Shown here: positions 42,700-51,249 of the stretch, piece by piece
Layout of the letters: every line of letters starts with the position of its first letter
Position numbering within the stretch: position 1 is the stretch's first letter
Assembly: GCA_002329155.1 (NCBI GenBank)
Contig: DCXY01000026.1
Span: forward strand, 101,375 to 165,374
Length of the DNA stretch: 64,000 nt
From: Stenotrophomonas sp. UBA2124
GTDB taxonomy: Bacteria; Pseudomonadota; Gammaproteobacteria; Xanthomonadales; Xanthomonadaceae
Direction: 5' to 3'
Made by a program: the position numbers and the translations under genes
The notes under the pieces: model-generated
Told to the model about the DNA's origin: nothing
Database searches by the model: none
What the model saw: the letters and a program-made list of their open reading frames with translations, nothing else

Positions 42700-45081
42700 T
42701 CAACCACGGATCCTGGCGCCGTGCCCGCTGTCGATGGCAGCCACCACCGCAGCCACCACTGCATCCACGTCACGGTCCGTCAGAGTGCGCGATTTGTCCT
42801 GCAGAATCAAGCCCATAGCCAGACTCTTGAAACCCGGCTCGACCCCCTGGCCAACGTAACGGTCGAACAGCACCACCTCGCGCAGCAGCTCGCCAGCCGC
42901 CTGGCGGATGGTGGCCGCCAGCGCGGCCCAGCTCACCTGTTCATCCACCACCACGGCCAGGTCGCGGCGCACCGCCGGGAAGCGCGACAGCTCGGCCGAA
43001 CGCGGCAGCGCGCGGGCTGCCAGCGGCGCCAGGTCCAGCTCGAAGCCCAGCACGTCCACGTCGATCTCCATGGCCTTGGCCAGGCGCGGGTGCAGCTGGC
43101 CGATCCAGCCGATGCACTGGCCTTCGCGCCAGATATCAGCCGAGCGCGCCGGGTGCGCGTACGGGCGCTGCGAGGCGCGGAACTCCAGCACGGCGCCGGA
43201 GGCGGCGGCCAGCGATTCCAGATCACCCTTGAGGTCATGGAAATCCACCTTGCGCGCCTTCTCGCCCCACTGCAGGGCGGCGGCATCGCCACAGACGGCG
43301 GCAGCCACGCGCACGGTCTCCAGCGGCGCGGGCTTGCCCTGGCCTGCCTGCTGCTGGAACACGCGGCCGATCTCGAACAGGCGCACACGGCCCGCCTGAC
43401 GGGCCACGTTGCGGCCCAGCGTGGCCACCAGCCCCGGCAGCAGCAGCGGGCGCATCACCGCCAGCTCGGCCGACAGCGGGTTGGCCAGCGCCACCAGCCC
43501 TTCGCCCTGGCTCCACTGCGCGAGCAGCTCAGCATCGACGAAGGCGTAGTTGATGGTTTCCAGCATCTCGCGCGCCACCAGCTGGCGGCGCACGCTCAGG
43601 TCATCCAGACGGGTTTCGCTGGGCATGGCGATACGCGCGGCACCGCCCGGCAGCGTGGTCGGAATGGCCTCGTAGCCGTGGATGCGGGCCAGCTCTTCGA
43701 TCAGGTCTTCTTCGATGGCGATATCAAAACGGCTGCTCGGGCCGGTGACGGTCCAGCCATCAGCCACCGCTTCCACCTTCATGCCCAGCGCACGCAGGAT
43801 GCGCTCGACTTCGGCATCGGTCACTTCAATACCCAGCACGCGCAGGATGCGCGCACGGCGCAGGTGGATGGGTGCAGCCACCGGCAGGTCGGCCTCGCGC
43901 ACCGCCTCGGTCACCGGCGACGGCGTGCCGCCTGCCAGCTCCAGCACCAATCGCGTGGCGTATTCGATGGCGGTACGCGGCAGCTGCGGGTCCACACCAC
44001 GCTCGAAACGGTGGCCGGCATCGGTATGCAGGCCGAGCTTTCGGCCGCGGCCCATGATGGCGGCCGGCGCAAAATGCGCCGCCTCCAGAAACACATTGGT
44101 GGTGGCATCGGTGACGCGTGTATCGAAGCCCCCCATCATGCCGGCCAGGCCGACCGGACGGTCAGCGTCGGTCACCACCAGGAAGCTGTCATCCAGCGTG
44201 GCATCACGGCCATCGAGCAGCTTGAGTGCCTCGCCAGCACGCGAGCGGCGCACGCCGATGCTGCCCTTGAGCGTATCCAGATCGTAGGCGTGCATCGGCT
44301 GGCCCAGTTCCAGCATCACGTACTGGGTGATGTCCACCAGCAGCGACAGCGGGCGCACGCCACTGCGGCGCAGGCGCTCGGCCATCCATACCGGCGTGGT
44401 GGCGGCAGCGTTGACACCTTCGATCACCCGGCCCAGATAGCGCGGCGCTTCGGCACCGGCATCCAGCGCAATGGCCAGCTCACGCGCGCCATGCGCCGGC
44501 ACCGGGTCGGCGGCAAACGGCTTGACCTCGCTGCGGGTAGCGGCTGCCACGTCGTAGGCGATGCCACGCACGCTGAAGCAGTCGGCGCGGTTCGGGGTCA
44601 GCTTGATCTCGATGCTGGCGTCCGGCAGGCCCAGGTAATCGGCCAGCGGCGTGCCGACCGGCGCATCGTCCGGCAGCTCCAGCAGGCCGGAGGCATCGCT
44701 GTCCAGGCCCAGCTCCTTGGCCGAGCACAGCATGCCGTTGGATTCCACACCGCGCAGCTTGGCTGGCTTGATCTTCAACTCACCGATCTGCGCGCCGACC
44801 ATCGCCAGCGGCGCGACCAACCCCGGACGTGCGTTCGGCGCGCCGCATACGATCTGCAGCAGCTCGCCCTGCCCTGCGTCCACCTTGCACACCTGCAGGC
44901 GGTCGGCTTCCGGGTGACGCACCGCTTCGACGATGCGCGCCACCACCACCTGCGCCAGGCCGTCGCCCAGCGCCGTGACGTCCTCGACTTCCAGGCCGAT
45001 GGCGGTCAGCACCGCGCTCAGTTCATCGCGCGAGACGGTGGTGGGTACATGGCTGCGCAGCCAGCTTTCGGAGAATTTCAT
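42700..45081 (-). CDS. pheT: Phenylalanyl-tRNA synthetase beta subunit
   Basis: A 793-residue subunit of the alpha2-beta2 enzyme. Domains in order: an N-terminal tRNA-binding EMAP-like domain (about 40-150, VVVARIVEAVRHPEADRLQV), B3/B4 editing domain (about 210-385), B5 domain (about 400-470), the catalytic-like core (about 490-680) and the C-terminal ferredoxin-fold anticodon-binding domain (about 700-793, FPAVRRDLAVVVDEQVSW). Start ATG at 45081 (MKFSESWLRSHV) is the conserved start. It follows pheS by 120 bp. Confidence 0.97.
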   Translation of the reverse strand: MKFSESWLRSHVPTTVSRDELSAVLTAIGLEVEDVTALGDGLAQVVVARIVEAVRHPEADRLQVCKVDAGQGELLQIVCGAPNARPGLVAPLAMVGAQIGELKIKPAKLRGVESNGMLCSAKELGLDSDASGLLELPDDAPVGTPLADYLGLPDASIEIKLTPNRADCFSVRGIAYDVAAATRSEVKPFAADPVPAHGARELAIALDAGAEAPRYLGRVIEGVNAAATTPVWMAERLRRSGVRPLSLLVDITQYVMLELGQPMHAYDLDTLKGSIGVRRSRAGEALKLLDGRDATLDDSFLVVTDADRPVGLAGMMGGFDTRVTDATTNVFLEAAHFAPAAIMGRGRKLGLHTDAGHRFERGVDPQLPRTAIEYATRLVLELAGGTPSPVTEAVREADLPVAAPIHLRRARILRVLGIEVTDAEVERILRALGMKVEAVADGWTVTGPSSRFDIAIEEDLIEELARIHGYEAIPTTLPGGAARIAMPSETRLDDLSVRRQLVAREMLETINYAFVDAELLAQWSQGEGLVALANPLSAELAVMRPLLLPGLVATLGRNVARQAGRVRLFEIGRVFQQQAGQGKPAPLETVRVAAAVCGDAAALQWGEKARKVDFHDLKGDLESLAAASGAVLEFRASQRPYAHPARSADIWREGQCIGWIGQLHPRLAKAMEIDVDVLGFELDLAPLAARALPRSAELSRFPAVRRDLAVVVDEQVSWAALAATIRQAAGELLREVVLFDRYVGQGVEPGFKSLAMGLILQDKSRTLTDRDVDAVVAAVVAAIDSGHGARIRG

Positions 45082-45201
45082 GTTGTCACCCAGGTGGGAG
45101 GCGCGCCTCCCGTTGCAGTTTTGTCGTGCCGCCCAGCGCAAGCGCAGGTTGCGGCCATCCGGAAGAACCGCCGGGCATCAGCCGGCGTCAAGGCAGTACG
45201 G

Positions 45202-46197
45202 TCAGGCGAACTGGCGCAGGAAGCGCACGTCGTTCTCGAAGAACGCACGCAGGTCGTTCACGCCGTAACGCAGCATGGCGAAGCGCTCCACGCCCAAGCC
45301 GAAGGCGAAGCCGGTGTAGCGTTCCGGGTCGATGCCCACGCTCTTGAGCACGTTCGGGTGGACCATGCCGCAGCCCAGCACTTCCAGCCAGCGGGTGCTG
45401 CCGTCAGGCTGCTGCCAGGCGATGTCCACTTCCGCACCGGGCTCCACGAACGGGAAATAGCTGGGGCGGAAACGCATCTCGAAATCGCGCTCGAAGAAGG
45501 CACGCACGAACTCGGACAAGGTGCCCTTGAGGTCGGCGAAGGTGGAGTGCTCGTCTACCAGCAGGCCTTCAACCTGATGGAACATCGGCGAATGGGTCTG
45601 GTCGCTGTCGCTGCGGTACACCTTGCCGGCGGCGATCATGCGCAGCGGCGGGCGGTGGTCGCCCATGTAGCGCACCTGCACACCGGAGGTATGCGTGCGC
45701 AGCAGGCGGCCGTCGCCGAAGTAGAACGTGTCGTGCATGGCGCGCGCCGGGTGGTGCGGCGGGAAATTCAGCGCCTCGAAGTTGTGCCAGTCGTCCTCGA
45801 TCTCCGGGCCTTCGGACAGCTCGTAGCCCAGCCGCGCGAAGATTTCGGTGATGCGCTCCAGCGTGCGCGTGACCGGGTGCAGCCCACCGCGCTCGGCATG
45901 GCGGCCCGGCAGGGTCACATCGATGCTTTCCGCCGCCAGCCGCGCATCCAGTGCCGCGTTCTCAAGCAGCGCCTTGCGCTCGCCCAGTGCGGTGGAAACC
46001 GCATCGCGCGCCAGGTTGATCGCCTCACCCGCCGCCTTGCGCTCCTCGGCCGGCAGCGTGCCCAGCTGCTTGAGCTGCGCGGTGATGCTGCCACTCTTGC
46101 CCAGCAGCGAAACGCGCAGGTTCTCCAGCGTTTCCGGGCTCTGCGCGGCGGCCACGTCGGCCAGCGCCTGCGTGGTAAGGGATTGGATGTCACTCAT
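45202..46197 (-). CDS. pheS: Phenylalanyl-tRNA synthetase alpha subunit
   Basis: A 331-residue class II catalytic subunit. It has an N-terminal coiled coil (about 1-85), motif 2 LLRTHTSGVQVRYM with the later RSDSDQTHSPMFHQVEGLLV, and motif 3 AFGLGVERFAMLRYGVNDLR. ATG at 46197 (MSDIQSLTTQ) is taken as start because the upstream extension is low complexity and crosses a terminator-like hairpin. The 197-bp leader after rplT holds that hairpin, which may modulate read-through into pheST. Confidence 0.97.
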   Translation of the reverse strand: MSDIQSLTTQALADVAAAQSPETLENLRVSLLGKSGSITAQLKQLGTLPAEERKAAGEAINLARDAVSTALGERKALLENAALDARLAAESIDVTLPGRHAERGGLHPVTRTLERITEIFARLGYELSEGPEIEDDWHNFEALNFPPHHPARAMHDTFYFGDGRLLRTHTSGVQVRYMGDHRPPLRMIAAGKVYRSDSDQTHSPMFHQVEGLLVDEHSTFADLKGTLSEFVRAFFERDFEMRFRPSYFPFVEPGAEVDIAWQQPDGSTRWLEVLGCGMVHPNVLKSVGIDPERYTGFAFGLGVERFAMLRYGVNDLRAFFENDVRFLRQFA

Positions 46198-46302
46198 GGA
46201 TCGACGGACCTCGGATCGGTTTGCCTGCAGCGGCCAGCGCCGGGCCGACCCCGTCGCACCGCCTGCCTCCCGTGCATGCCACGCGGCATGGCTGGAAGGC
46301 CA

Positions 46303-46339
46303 CAAAAAAGAATGGGGAAGGACTCGCGCCCTTCCCCAT
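46303..46339 (-). terminator. Terminator/attenuator between rplT and pheS
   Basis: Minus strand: 10-bp stem ATGGGGAAGG / CCTTCCCCAT with an 8-base loop, followed closely by TTCTTTTTTG. It lies in the rplT-pheS spacer, so it could end the rplT transcript or act as an attenuator for pheST. No clear Phe-rich leader peptide precedes it. Confidence 0.8.
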
Positions 46340-46394
46340 GCATTGTCTCACTCAGGCCGCTGCGCGTGAACGCCACAGCCGCCATGGAAAGAAC

Positions 46395-46754
46395 TTATGC
46401 CGCCAGCGCGCCCTTGGCCTTTTCAGCCAGTGCGGCAAAACCGGCCGCGTCGTGCACGGCGATGTCTGCCAGCACCTTGCGGTCCAGGGTGATGCCAGCC
46501 TTGAGCAGGCCGTTCATGAAACGGCTGTAGCTCATGCCGTTGATGCGGGCAGCCGCATTGATGCGGGTGATCCACAGCGAACGGAAGTTGCGCTTCTTCT
46601 GCTTACGGCCAATGTAGGCGTACTGCTGAGCCTTGATGACCGCCTGCTTGGCGACGCGGAAAACCTTGCGACGGGCGTTGTAGTAGCCCTTTGCCTGGCT
46701 GATGATTTTCTTGTGGCGGCGGCGCGCCTGCACACCACGCTTTACTCGTGCCAT
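46395..46754 (-). CDS. rplT: 50S ribosomal protein L20
   Basis: 119 residues, standard length. It begins MARVKRGVQARRRHKKIISQ and contains KGYYNARRKVFRVAKQAVIK and NAAARINGMSYSRFMNGL. L20 is an early-binding assembly protein of the large subunit, and in many bacteria represses its own operon. It follows rpmI by 11 bp. Confidence 0.98.
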   Translation of the reverse strand: MARVKRGVQARRRHKKIISQAKGYYNARRKVFRVAKQAVIKAQQYAYIGRKQKKRNFRSLWITRINAAARINGMSYSRFMNGLLKAGITLDRKVLADIAVHDAAGFAALAEKAKGALAA

Positions 46755-46765
46755 GGTTCAGTTCC

Positions 46766-46963
46766 TCAGAGGTAGGGCAGCATGCGGTCCAGACGGCCTG
46801 CGTCTTCTGCGCGGACGTGGTTCGTCTGACGCAGGTTACGCTTCCGCTTGGTCGCCTTCTTGGTGAGGATGTGGCTACGGTTGGCGTGGCCAGCCTTGTA
46901 CTTGCCGGATGCGGTCTTGCGGAAACGCTTGGCCGCCGCCCGGTTGGTCTTGATCTTGGGCAT
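46766..46963 (-). CDS. rpmI: 50S ribosomal protein L35
   Basis: 65 residues: MPKIKTNRAAAKRFRKTASG, then KATKRKRNLRQTNHVRAEDA. This is a complete, normal-length L35. It sits between infC and rplT in the conserved order, with a 292-bp spacer from infC that contains its own putative promoter. Confidence 0.98.
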   Translation of the reverse strand: MPKIKTNRAAAKRFRKTASGKYKAGHANRSHILTKKATKRKRNLRQTNHVRAEDAGRLDRMLPYL

Positions 46964-47119
46964 TGCTATGTCCTTGATGGTCTCTTTTCACTGGCTGGGC
47001 GGTGGCCGTGGCCACGCTTTCCGTCCTTGCCCTTGCCTGTCTAAAGCCCACGCTCCCGTTGGAGGCAGGCAGGTCCTGTTGGGTACAGCAAACAACAAAC
47101 CCGGCGAACCGGGCCGCCC

Positions 47120-47148
47120 ATTATGCCTTGCCAACCAGCCACTTGCAA
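47120..47148 (-). promoter_or_regulatory. Putative rpmI-rplT promoter in the infC-rpmI spacer
   Basis: Minus strand: -35 TTGCAA (47143-47148), 17-bp spacer, -10 CATAAT (47120-47125). The transcript would open with the small hairpin CCCGG-TTCG-CCGGG followed by a T-rich stretch, giving a leader of about 150 nt before rpmI. A second G/C hairpin (GGGGAGG/CCTCCCC, about 47199-47223) lies nearer infC. Confidence 0.5.
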
Positions 47149-47255
47149 ACAGCAGGCGGATGGGGCGGTTTCTAGCTGAATGGGCATGCCAACGGGGAGG
47201 TGGCACAGGCCCCTCCCCATCCGGCAGCAAGGCGGCGGCGCGGGGCCGCAGCGGC

Positions 47256-47780
47256 TTACTTCTTCTTCGGCGCGATCATCATCACCATCTGCCGGCCTTC
47301 AAGGCGCGGACGCGATTCGATGATGATGTCTTCGCCCAGGTCGGCCTCGATGCGGCCAGCCATCTCGCGGCCCAGCTCCTGGTGGCTCATTTCACGGCCA
47401 CGGAAGCGGATGTTGACCTTGACCTTGTCGCCCTCTTCGAGGAAGCGGCGCATATTGCGCAGCTTGATCTGGTAGTCGCCCTCGTCCGTGACCGGACGGA
47501 ACTTCACTTCCTTGATCTCGACCTGCTTGGTCTTCTTCTTGGCCTCGTTGGCCTTCTTCTGCATCTCGAACTTGAACTTGCCGAAGTCCATGATCTTGCA
47601 GACAGGCGGGTCGGCCTGCGGCTGGATTTCGACCAGGTCCAGGCCTTCTTCCTCGGCCATCGACAGCGCTTCGTCGCGCGACAACACGCCGACCATTTCA
47701 CCGTCACTGCCGATCACGCGGACGCGCGGCACACGGATTTCATGGTTGCGGCGGTTCTGTTTGTTGTCAGGGGTACTGAT
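47256..47780 (-). CDS. infC: Translation initiation factor IF-3 (AUC start)
   Basis: 174 residues when started at ATC (47780), giving (M)STPDNKQNRRNHEIRVPRVR at the N-terminus, the usual IF-3 beginning. A GGAG lies 8 bases upstream. The first ordinary candidates (GTG at 47732) would remove conserved N-terminal residues. The N-domain (GEMVGVLSRDEALSMAEEEG, DLVEIQPQADPPVCKIMDFG) and C-domain (REMSHQELGREMAGRI, LEGRQMVMMIAPKKK) are complete. A non-AUG start is the known basis of infC self-control in E. coli (AUU); AUC would serve the same discrimination. It lies 66 bp after thrS. Confidence 0.93.
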   Translation of the reverse strand: MSTPDNKQNRRNHEIRVPRVRVIGSDGEMVGVLSRDEALSMAEEEGLDLVEIQPQADPPVCKIMDFGKFKFEMQKKANEAKKKTKQVEIKEVKFRPVTDEGDYQIKLRNMRRFLEEGDKVKVNIRFRGREMSHQELGREMAGRIEADLGEDIIIESRPRLEGRQMVMMIAPKKK

Positions 47781-47846
47781 ATTGCAATCTCCGAATGGAA
47801 TCGAACCGGCCCCGTCGGACGTATCCGCAGGGGCCGGGGCTCTTGC

Positions 47847-49748
47847 TTACTTCAATTCTGCCTGCAGGCGCTCGACGAAGGCTTCCACCGACATCGAACC
47901 GAGGTCCTCACCCGACCGGGTGCGTACCGCGACCGCGCCGTTCTCCTTCTCGCGGTCGCCCACGACCAGCAGATACGGCACTCGCTGCAGGGTATGCTCG
48001 CGAATCTTATAGCCGATCTTTTCGTTGCGCAAATCGGCGTCCACCCGGAAGCCTTGATTTGAAAGGGTTTTGCGCACCTGTTCCACGTAATCGGCCTGGG
48101 CGTCGGTGATATTTGCCACCACCACCTGCACAGGCGCCAGCCACGCTGGGAACGAGCCAGCGTGGTGCTCGATGAGAATGCCGATGAAACGCTCCATCGA
48201 GCCCACGATGGCCCGGTGCAGCATCACCGGATGGCGTTTCTGGCTGTTCTCGTCAACGTATTCAGCTCCCAGACGGCCCGGCATCATGAAGTCCACCTGC
48301 ATGGTGCCCAGCTGCCAGGTACGACCGATGGCATCCTTCAGGTGGTACTCGATCTTCGGGCCGTAGAAGGCGCCCTCTCCCGGCAGCTCCTGCCATTCCA
48401 CACCGCAGTGCGACAGCGCCGTGCGCAGCGCGCTTTCGGCCTTGTCCCAGGTGGCGTCGTCGCCCAGGCGCGATTCCGGGCGCAACGCGATCTTGATCTG
48501 GATGTCGTCGAAACCGAAGGCCTTGTACACCGCCAGCGCCTGCTGGTGGAACGCGGTCACTTCCGATTCGACCTGGCTTTCCGTACAGAAGATGTGGCCA
48601 TCGTCCTGGGTAAAGCCGCGCACGCGCAGGATGCCATGCAGCGCGCCGGACGGCTCGTTGCGGTGGCACGCACCGAATTCGCCATAACGGATCGGCAGAT
48701 CGCGGTAGCTGTGCAGCCCCTGATTGAATACCTGCACGTGGCCCGGGCAGTTCATCGGCTTGAGCGCATAGGTACGCTTTTCCGACTCGGTGAAGAACAT
48801 GTTTTCCTGGTAGTTGTCCCAGTGGCCGGACTTCTTCCACAGACTCACGTCCAGAATCTGCGGGCAGCGCACCTCGCCGTAGCCGCTGTCACGGTAGACG
48901 CGGCGCATGTACTGCTCCACCACCTGCCAGATCGACCAGCCCTTCGGGTGCCAGAACACCAGGCCCGGCGCTTCTTCCTGCAGGTGGAACAGGTCCTGCT
49001 GCTTGCCGATGCGGCGGTGGTCGCGCATCTCGGCTTCCTCGATGCGCTTGATGTAGGCCTCAAGCTGCTTCTTGTCGGCCCAGGCGGTGCCGTAGATGCG
49101 CTGCAGCTGCTCGTTCTTGGCATCACCGCGCCAGTACGCACCGGAGATGCGCATCAGCTTGAAGGACTTCAGGAAGCGCGTGTTCGGCACGTGCGGGCCA
49201 CGGCACATGTCCACGTATTCCTGGTGGTAGTACATGCCCATCGCCTTGATGTCGTCGGACATGTCCTCGATCAGGCGCAGCTTGTACTCCTCGCCACGCG
49301 ACTTGAAGATTTCCACCACCTCCGCGCGCGGCGTCATCTTCTTGATGACGTCGTAGTCCTGCGCGATCAGCTCGCCCATGCGCTTCTCGATCGCCGCCAT
49401 GTCTTCCGGCGTAAACGGGCGCTCGTTGTAGATGTCGTAATAGAAGCCTTCGGCGATCACCGGGCCGATCACCATCTTGGCCTCCGGGTACAGCTGCTTC
49501 ACCGCGTGGCCCACCAGGTGCGCGCAGGAGTGGCGGATGATCTCCACACCCTCCTCGTCCTTGGCGGTGATGATGCGCAGCGAGGCATCGTGGTCGATCA
49601 CGTCGCTGGCATCGACCTGCACGCCATCCACCGCACCGGCGATGGTGGCCTTGGCCAGGCCCGCACCGATGGACTGGGCCACGTCCATGACGCTGACCGG
49701 GTTTTCAAACTGACGGACGCTGCCGTCTGGGAGAGTGATGTTGATCAT
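47847..49748 (-). CDS. thrS: Threonyl-tRNA synthetase
   Basis: 633 residues. Domains: N-terminal TGS (about 1-62, MINITLPDGSVRQF), editing domain (about 63-225, with the zinc/catalytic HSCAHLVGHAVKQLYPEAK), class II catalytic core with motif 2 LPIRYGEFGACHRNEPSGAL and a zinc-site Cys in PMNCPGHVQVFNQ, motif 3 LHRAIVGSMERFIGILIEHH, and the anticodon-binding domain (about 535-633). ATG at 49748 is preferred over an in-frame TTG at 49760. A leader with a candidate attenuator precedes it. Confidence 0.97.
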   Translation of the reverse strand: MINITLPDGSVRQFENPVSVMDVAQSIGAGLAKATIAGAVDGVQVDASDVIDHDASLRIITAKDEEGVEIIRHSCAHLVGHAVKQLYPEAKMVIGPVIAEGFYYDIYNERPFTPEDMAAIEKRMGELIAQDYDVIKKMTPRAEVVEIFKSRGEEYKLRLIEDMSDDIKAMGMYYHQEYVDMCRGPHVPNTRFLKSFKLMRISGAYWRGDAKNEQLQRIYGTAWADKKQLEAYIKRIEEAEMRDHRRIGKQQDLFHLQEEAPGLVFWHPKGWSIWQVVEQYMRRVYRDSGYGEVRCPQILDVSLWKKSGHWDNYQENMFFTESEKRTYALKPMNCPGHVQVFNQGLHSYRDLPIRYGEFGACHRNEPSGALHGILRVRGFTQDDGHIFCTESQVESEVTAFHQQALAVYKAFGFDDIQIKIALRPESRLGDDATWDKAESALRTALSHCGVEWQELPGEGAFYGPKIEYHLKDAIGRTWQLGTMQVDFMMPGRLGAEYVDENSQKRHPVMLHRAIVGSMERFIGILIEHHAGSFPAWLAPVQVVVANITDAQADYVEQVRKTLSNQGFRVDADLRNEKIGYKIREHTLQRVPYLLVVGDREKENGAVAVRTRSGEDLGSMSVEAFVERLQAELK

Positions 49749-49829
49749 GGGTTTCACCAAGGGTCACGGCCCGCCAGGTGGGCCTTGCCGCCAGCCTTCG
49801 GGGCTGGCCGTAACAGAAGTTCAGGGCAA

Positions 49830-49853
49830 TAAAAAAGCGCCACGACGGCGCCT
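49830..49853 (-). terminator. Leader terminator upstream of thrS (candidate attenuator)
   Basis: Minus strand: GCGCC-GTCGT-GGCGC stem followed directly by six T. It lies about 80 bp before the thrS start and downstream of a -10-like TAGAAT (49972-49977), so the thrS transcript must pass it. An upstream segment AAAGCGCCGG (49917-49926, minus strand) can pair with the 3' arm GGCGCTTT, as expected for an antiterminator. Confidence 0.75.
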
Positions 49854-49876
49854 TGGACAGGGCTGTGGCAGCGGTT

Positions 49877-49903
49877 TCAGCAGTGGGCAGCGGTAGTGCT
49901 CAT
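49877..49903 (-). CDS. Candidate thrS leader peptide MSTTAAHC
   Basis: A 9-codon frame (ATG at 49903, TGA at 49877-49879) encoding Met-Ser-Thr-Thr-Ala-Ala-His-Cys. It ends 24 bp before the leader terminator. Tandem Thr codons (ACT ACC) would let ribosome stalling during threonine or Thr-tRNA shortage alter folding of the downstream hairpin. The ribosome site is weak and eight residues is short, so translation is uncertain. Confidence 0.45.
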   Translation of the reverse strand: MSTTAAHC

Positions 49904-50056
49904 GTCACACACTCGACCGGCGCTTTACGCGGGCCACCTGTCGCAAGGGGTACTGCCGTGATTCTAGCGCAAAAGCCGGGCAAAGGCCGCAGCCAACCGC
50001 CGGCCGTCCACCAGCCAGTGGCGTGCCGGGGCATGGGAATCACCTGAAAAAGGCAA

Positions 50057-50083
50057 AAGAAAAGCCCTGATTGCTCAGGGCTT
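50057..50083 (-). terminator. Terminator after tRNA-Cys
   Basis: Perfect 9-bp stem AAGCCCTGA / TCAGGGCTT, loop GCAA, followed by TTCTTTTG on the minus strand. Confidence 0.85.
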
Positions 50084-50087
50084 CAAA

Positions 50088-50161
50088 TGGAGGCCTGGGT
50101 CGGAATCGAACCGGCGTACGCGGATTTGCAATCCGCTGCATAACCACTCTGCTACCAGGCC
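50088..50161 (-). tRNA. tRNA-Cys (anticodon GCA)
   Basis: 74 nt with encoded CCA. Acceptor GGCCTGG pairs with CCAGGCC; D arm with AGCAGAGTGGTTATGC; anticodon loop ATTGCAAAT giving GCA; T arm GCCGG-TTCGATT-CCGAC. Confidence 0.96.
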
Positions 50162-50207
50162 AAACTTATCAAGTCGATTCACCGGGGCATTAACTTCCCC
50201 CGATATG

Positions 50208-50235
50208 AAAAAACCCCGTACAACGGGGCTTTTTC
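50208..50235 (-). terminator. Terminator after tRNA-Gly 1
   Basis: CCCCGT-TGT-ACGGGG stem flanked by AAAAAG and a run of six T on the minus strand; works in both orientations. Confidence 0.9.
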
Positions 50236-50241
50236 AGCATT

Positions 50242-50317
<76 letters not shown>

Positions 50318-50502
50318 TTGGCGTGCCATGCATTCTACAGTGTTCGCAAGCAATGCACCAGCTTTTTTAACAACTTCTTTCACATCGTCCGGGGTTGTTT
50401 TCAACCCTGGTCGAGGCGCCCGTTACAGCCTGCCAAGGCTGCCGGACAACTCCGATGCACCCTGCCGAAACCTGTACCGCAAACCGGTGCGTGCATCGAC
50501 AT

Positions 50503-50579
<77 letters not shown>

Positions 50580-50590
50580 TGGGAGGCGAA

Positions 50591-50618
50591 ATTCTACATG
50601 CATTCGCCTACCTGTCAA
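50591..50618 (-). promoter_or_regulatory. Promoter of tRNA-Gly copy 2
   Basis: Minus strand: consensus -35 TTGACA (50613-50618), 16-bp spacer, -10 TAGAAT (50591-50596), about 12 bp from the mature tRNA start. The strongest sigma-70-type promoter seen in the window. Confidence 0.8.
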
Positions 50619-50627
50619 CACTCTTTT

Positions 50628-51242
50628 TCAGCTTTTCCCAGCCCGCTGGCGCGCAGCTTTTTCATCCTCGCGCAGGCTCGGCCACGCCGCGTGCAGATAC
50701 TGTATGCCAGACACCAGTGTCAGCAGCGCGGCGGCGGCCAGCATCCAGTCACCGATGTGGAAAACCGGCACGCCCATCCAGATGTCGGTGAACGGCGTGT
50801 TCGGTGAGACCGAGTACAGCAGGCACAGCAGCGCGACCATCTGCGCGGTGGTCTTGATCTTGCCGATCATCGCCACGCGCACCTTGGCGCGCTGGCCGAT
50901 CTCGGCCATCCATTCGCGCAGTGCGGACACCGCGATCTCGCGGCCAACAATGACCGCCGCCCAGAATGCCATCCACGGCGTGGGGTGTCCCTGCACGATC
51001 AGGAACAAGGCCACCGCCACCATCAATTTGTCGGCCACCGGGTCCAGGAAGGCACCAAATGCCGAATGCAGTTCGTAACGCCGGGCAATCCAGCCATCGA
51101 GCCAGTCGGTGATCGCCGCCAGGCCGAAGACGGCCGCCGAGGCGAAGTTGGTCCAGCCGTAAGGCAGGTAGAACACCAGCACCAGCACCGGGATCATCAG
51201 AATCCGCAGCAGCGTCAGCCAGGTGGGGATGGTCAATTTCAT
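50628..51242 (-). CDS. pgsA: CDP-diacylglycerol-glycerol-3-phosphate 3-phosphatidyltransferase
   Basis: A 204-residue inner-membrane enzyme making phosphatidylglycerol-phosphate. The CDP-alcohol phosphotransferase motif is complete: Asp46, Asp49-Gly50, Ala53-Arg54, Gly63, Asp67 and Asp71 in the stretch TDWLDGWIARR ... AFLDPVADKL. About five to six hydrophobic helices are present. ATG at 51242 (MKLTIPTWLT) is the standard start; it begins 7 bp after uvrC ends, as in many proteobacteria where pgsA follows uvrC. Confidence 0.96.
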   Translation of the reverse strand: MKLTIPTWLTLLRILMIPVLVLVFYLPYGWTNFASAAVFGLAAITDWLDGWIARRYELHSAFGAFLDPVADKLMVAVALFLIVQGHPTPWMAFWAAVIVGREIAVSALREWMAEIGQRAKVRVAMIGKIKTTAQMVALLCLLYSVSPNTPFTDIWMGVPVFHIGDWMLAAAALLTLVSGIQYLHAAWPSLREDEKAARQRAGKS

Positions 51243-51249
51243 TGCAGCA

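Noticed and set aside
46194..46385. 63-codon frame upstream of pheS as a Phe leader peptide
   Set aside because: It has only scattered Phe codons, none clustered before the hairpin, so it does not support a pheM-like leader.
42352..46530. 1392-codon open frame on the plus strand across pheT and pheS
   Set aside because: It is antisense to well-identified pheT/pheS, rich in Gln/His/Arg/Ala, and matches no protein style; long antisense frames are expected opposite GC-rich genes.
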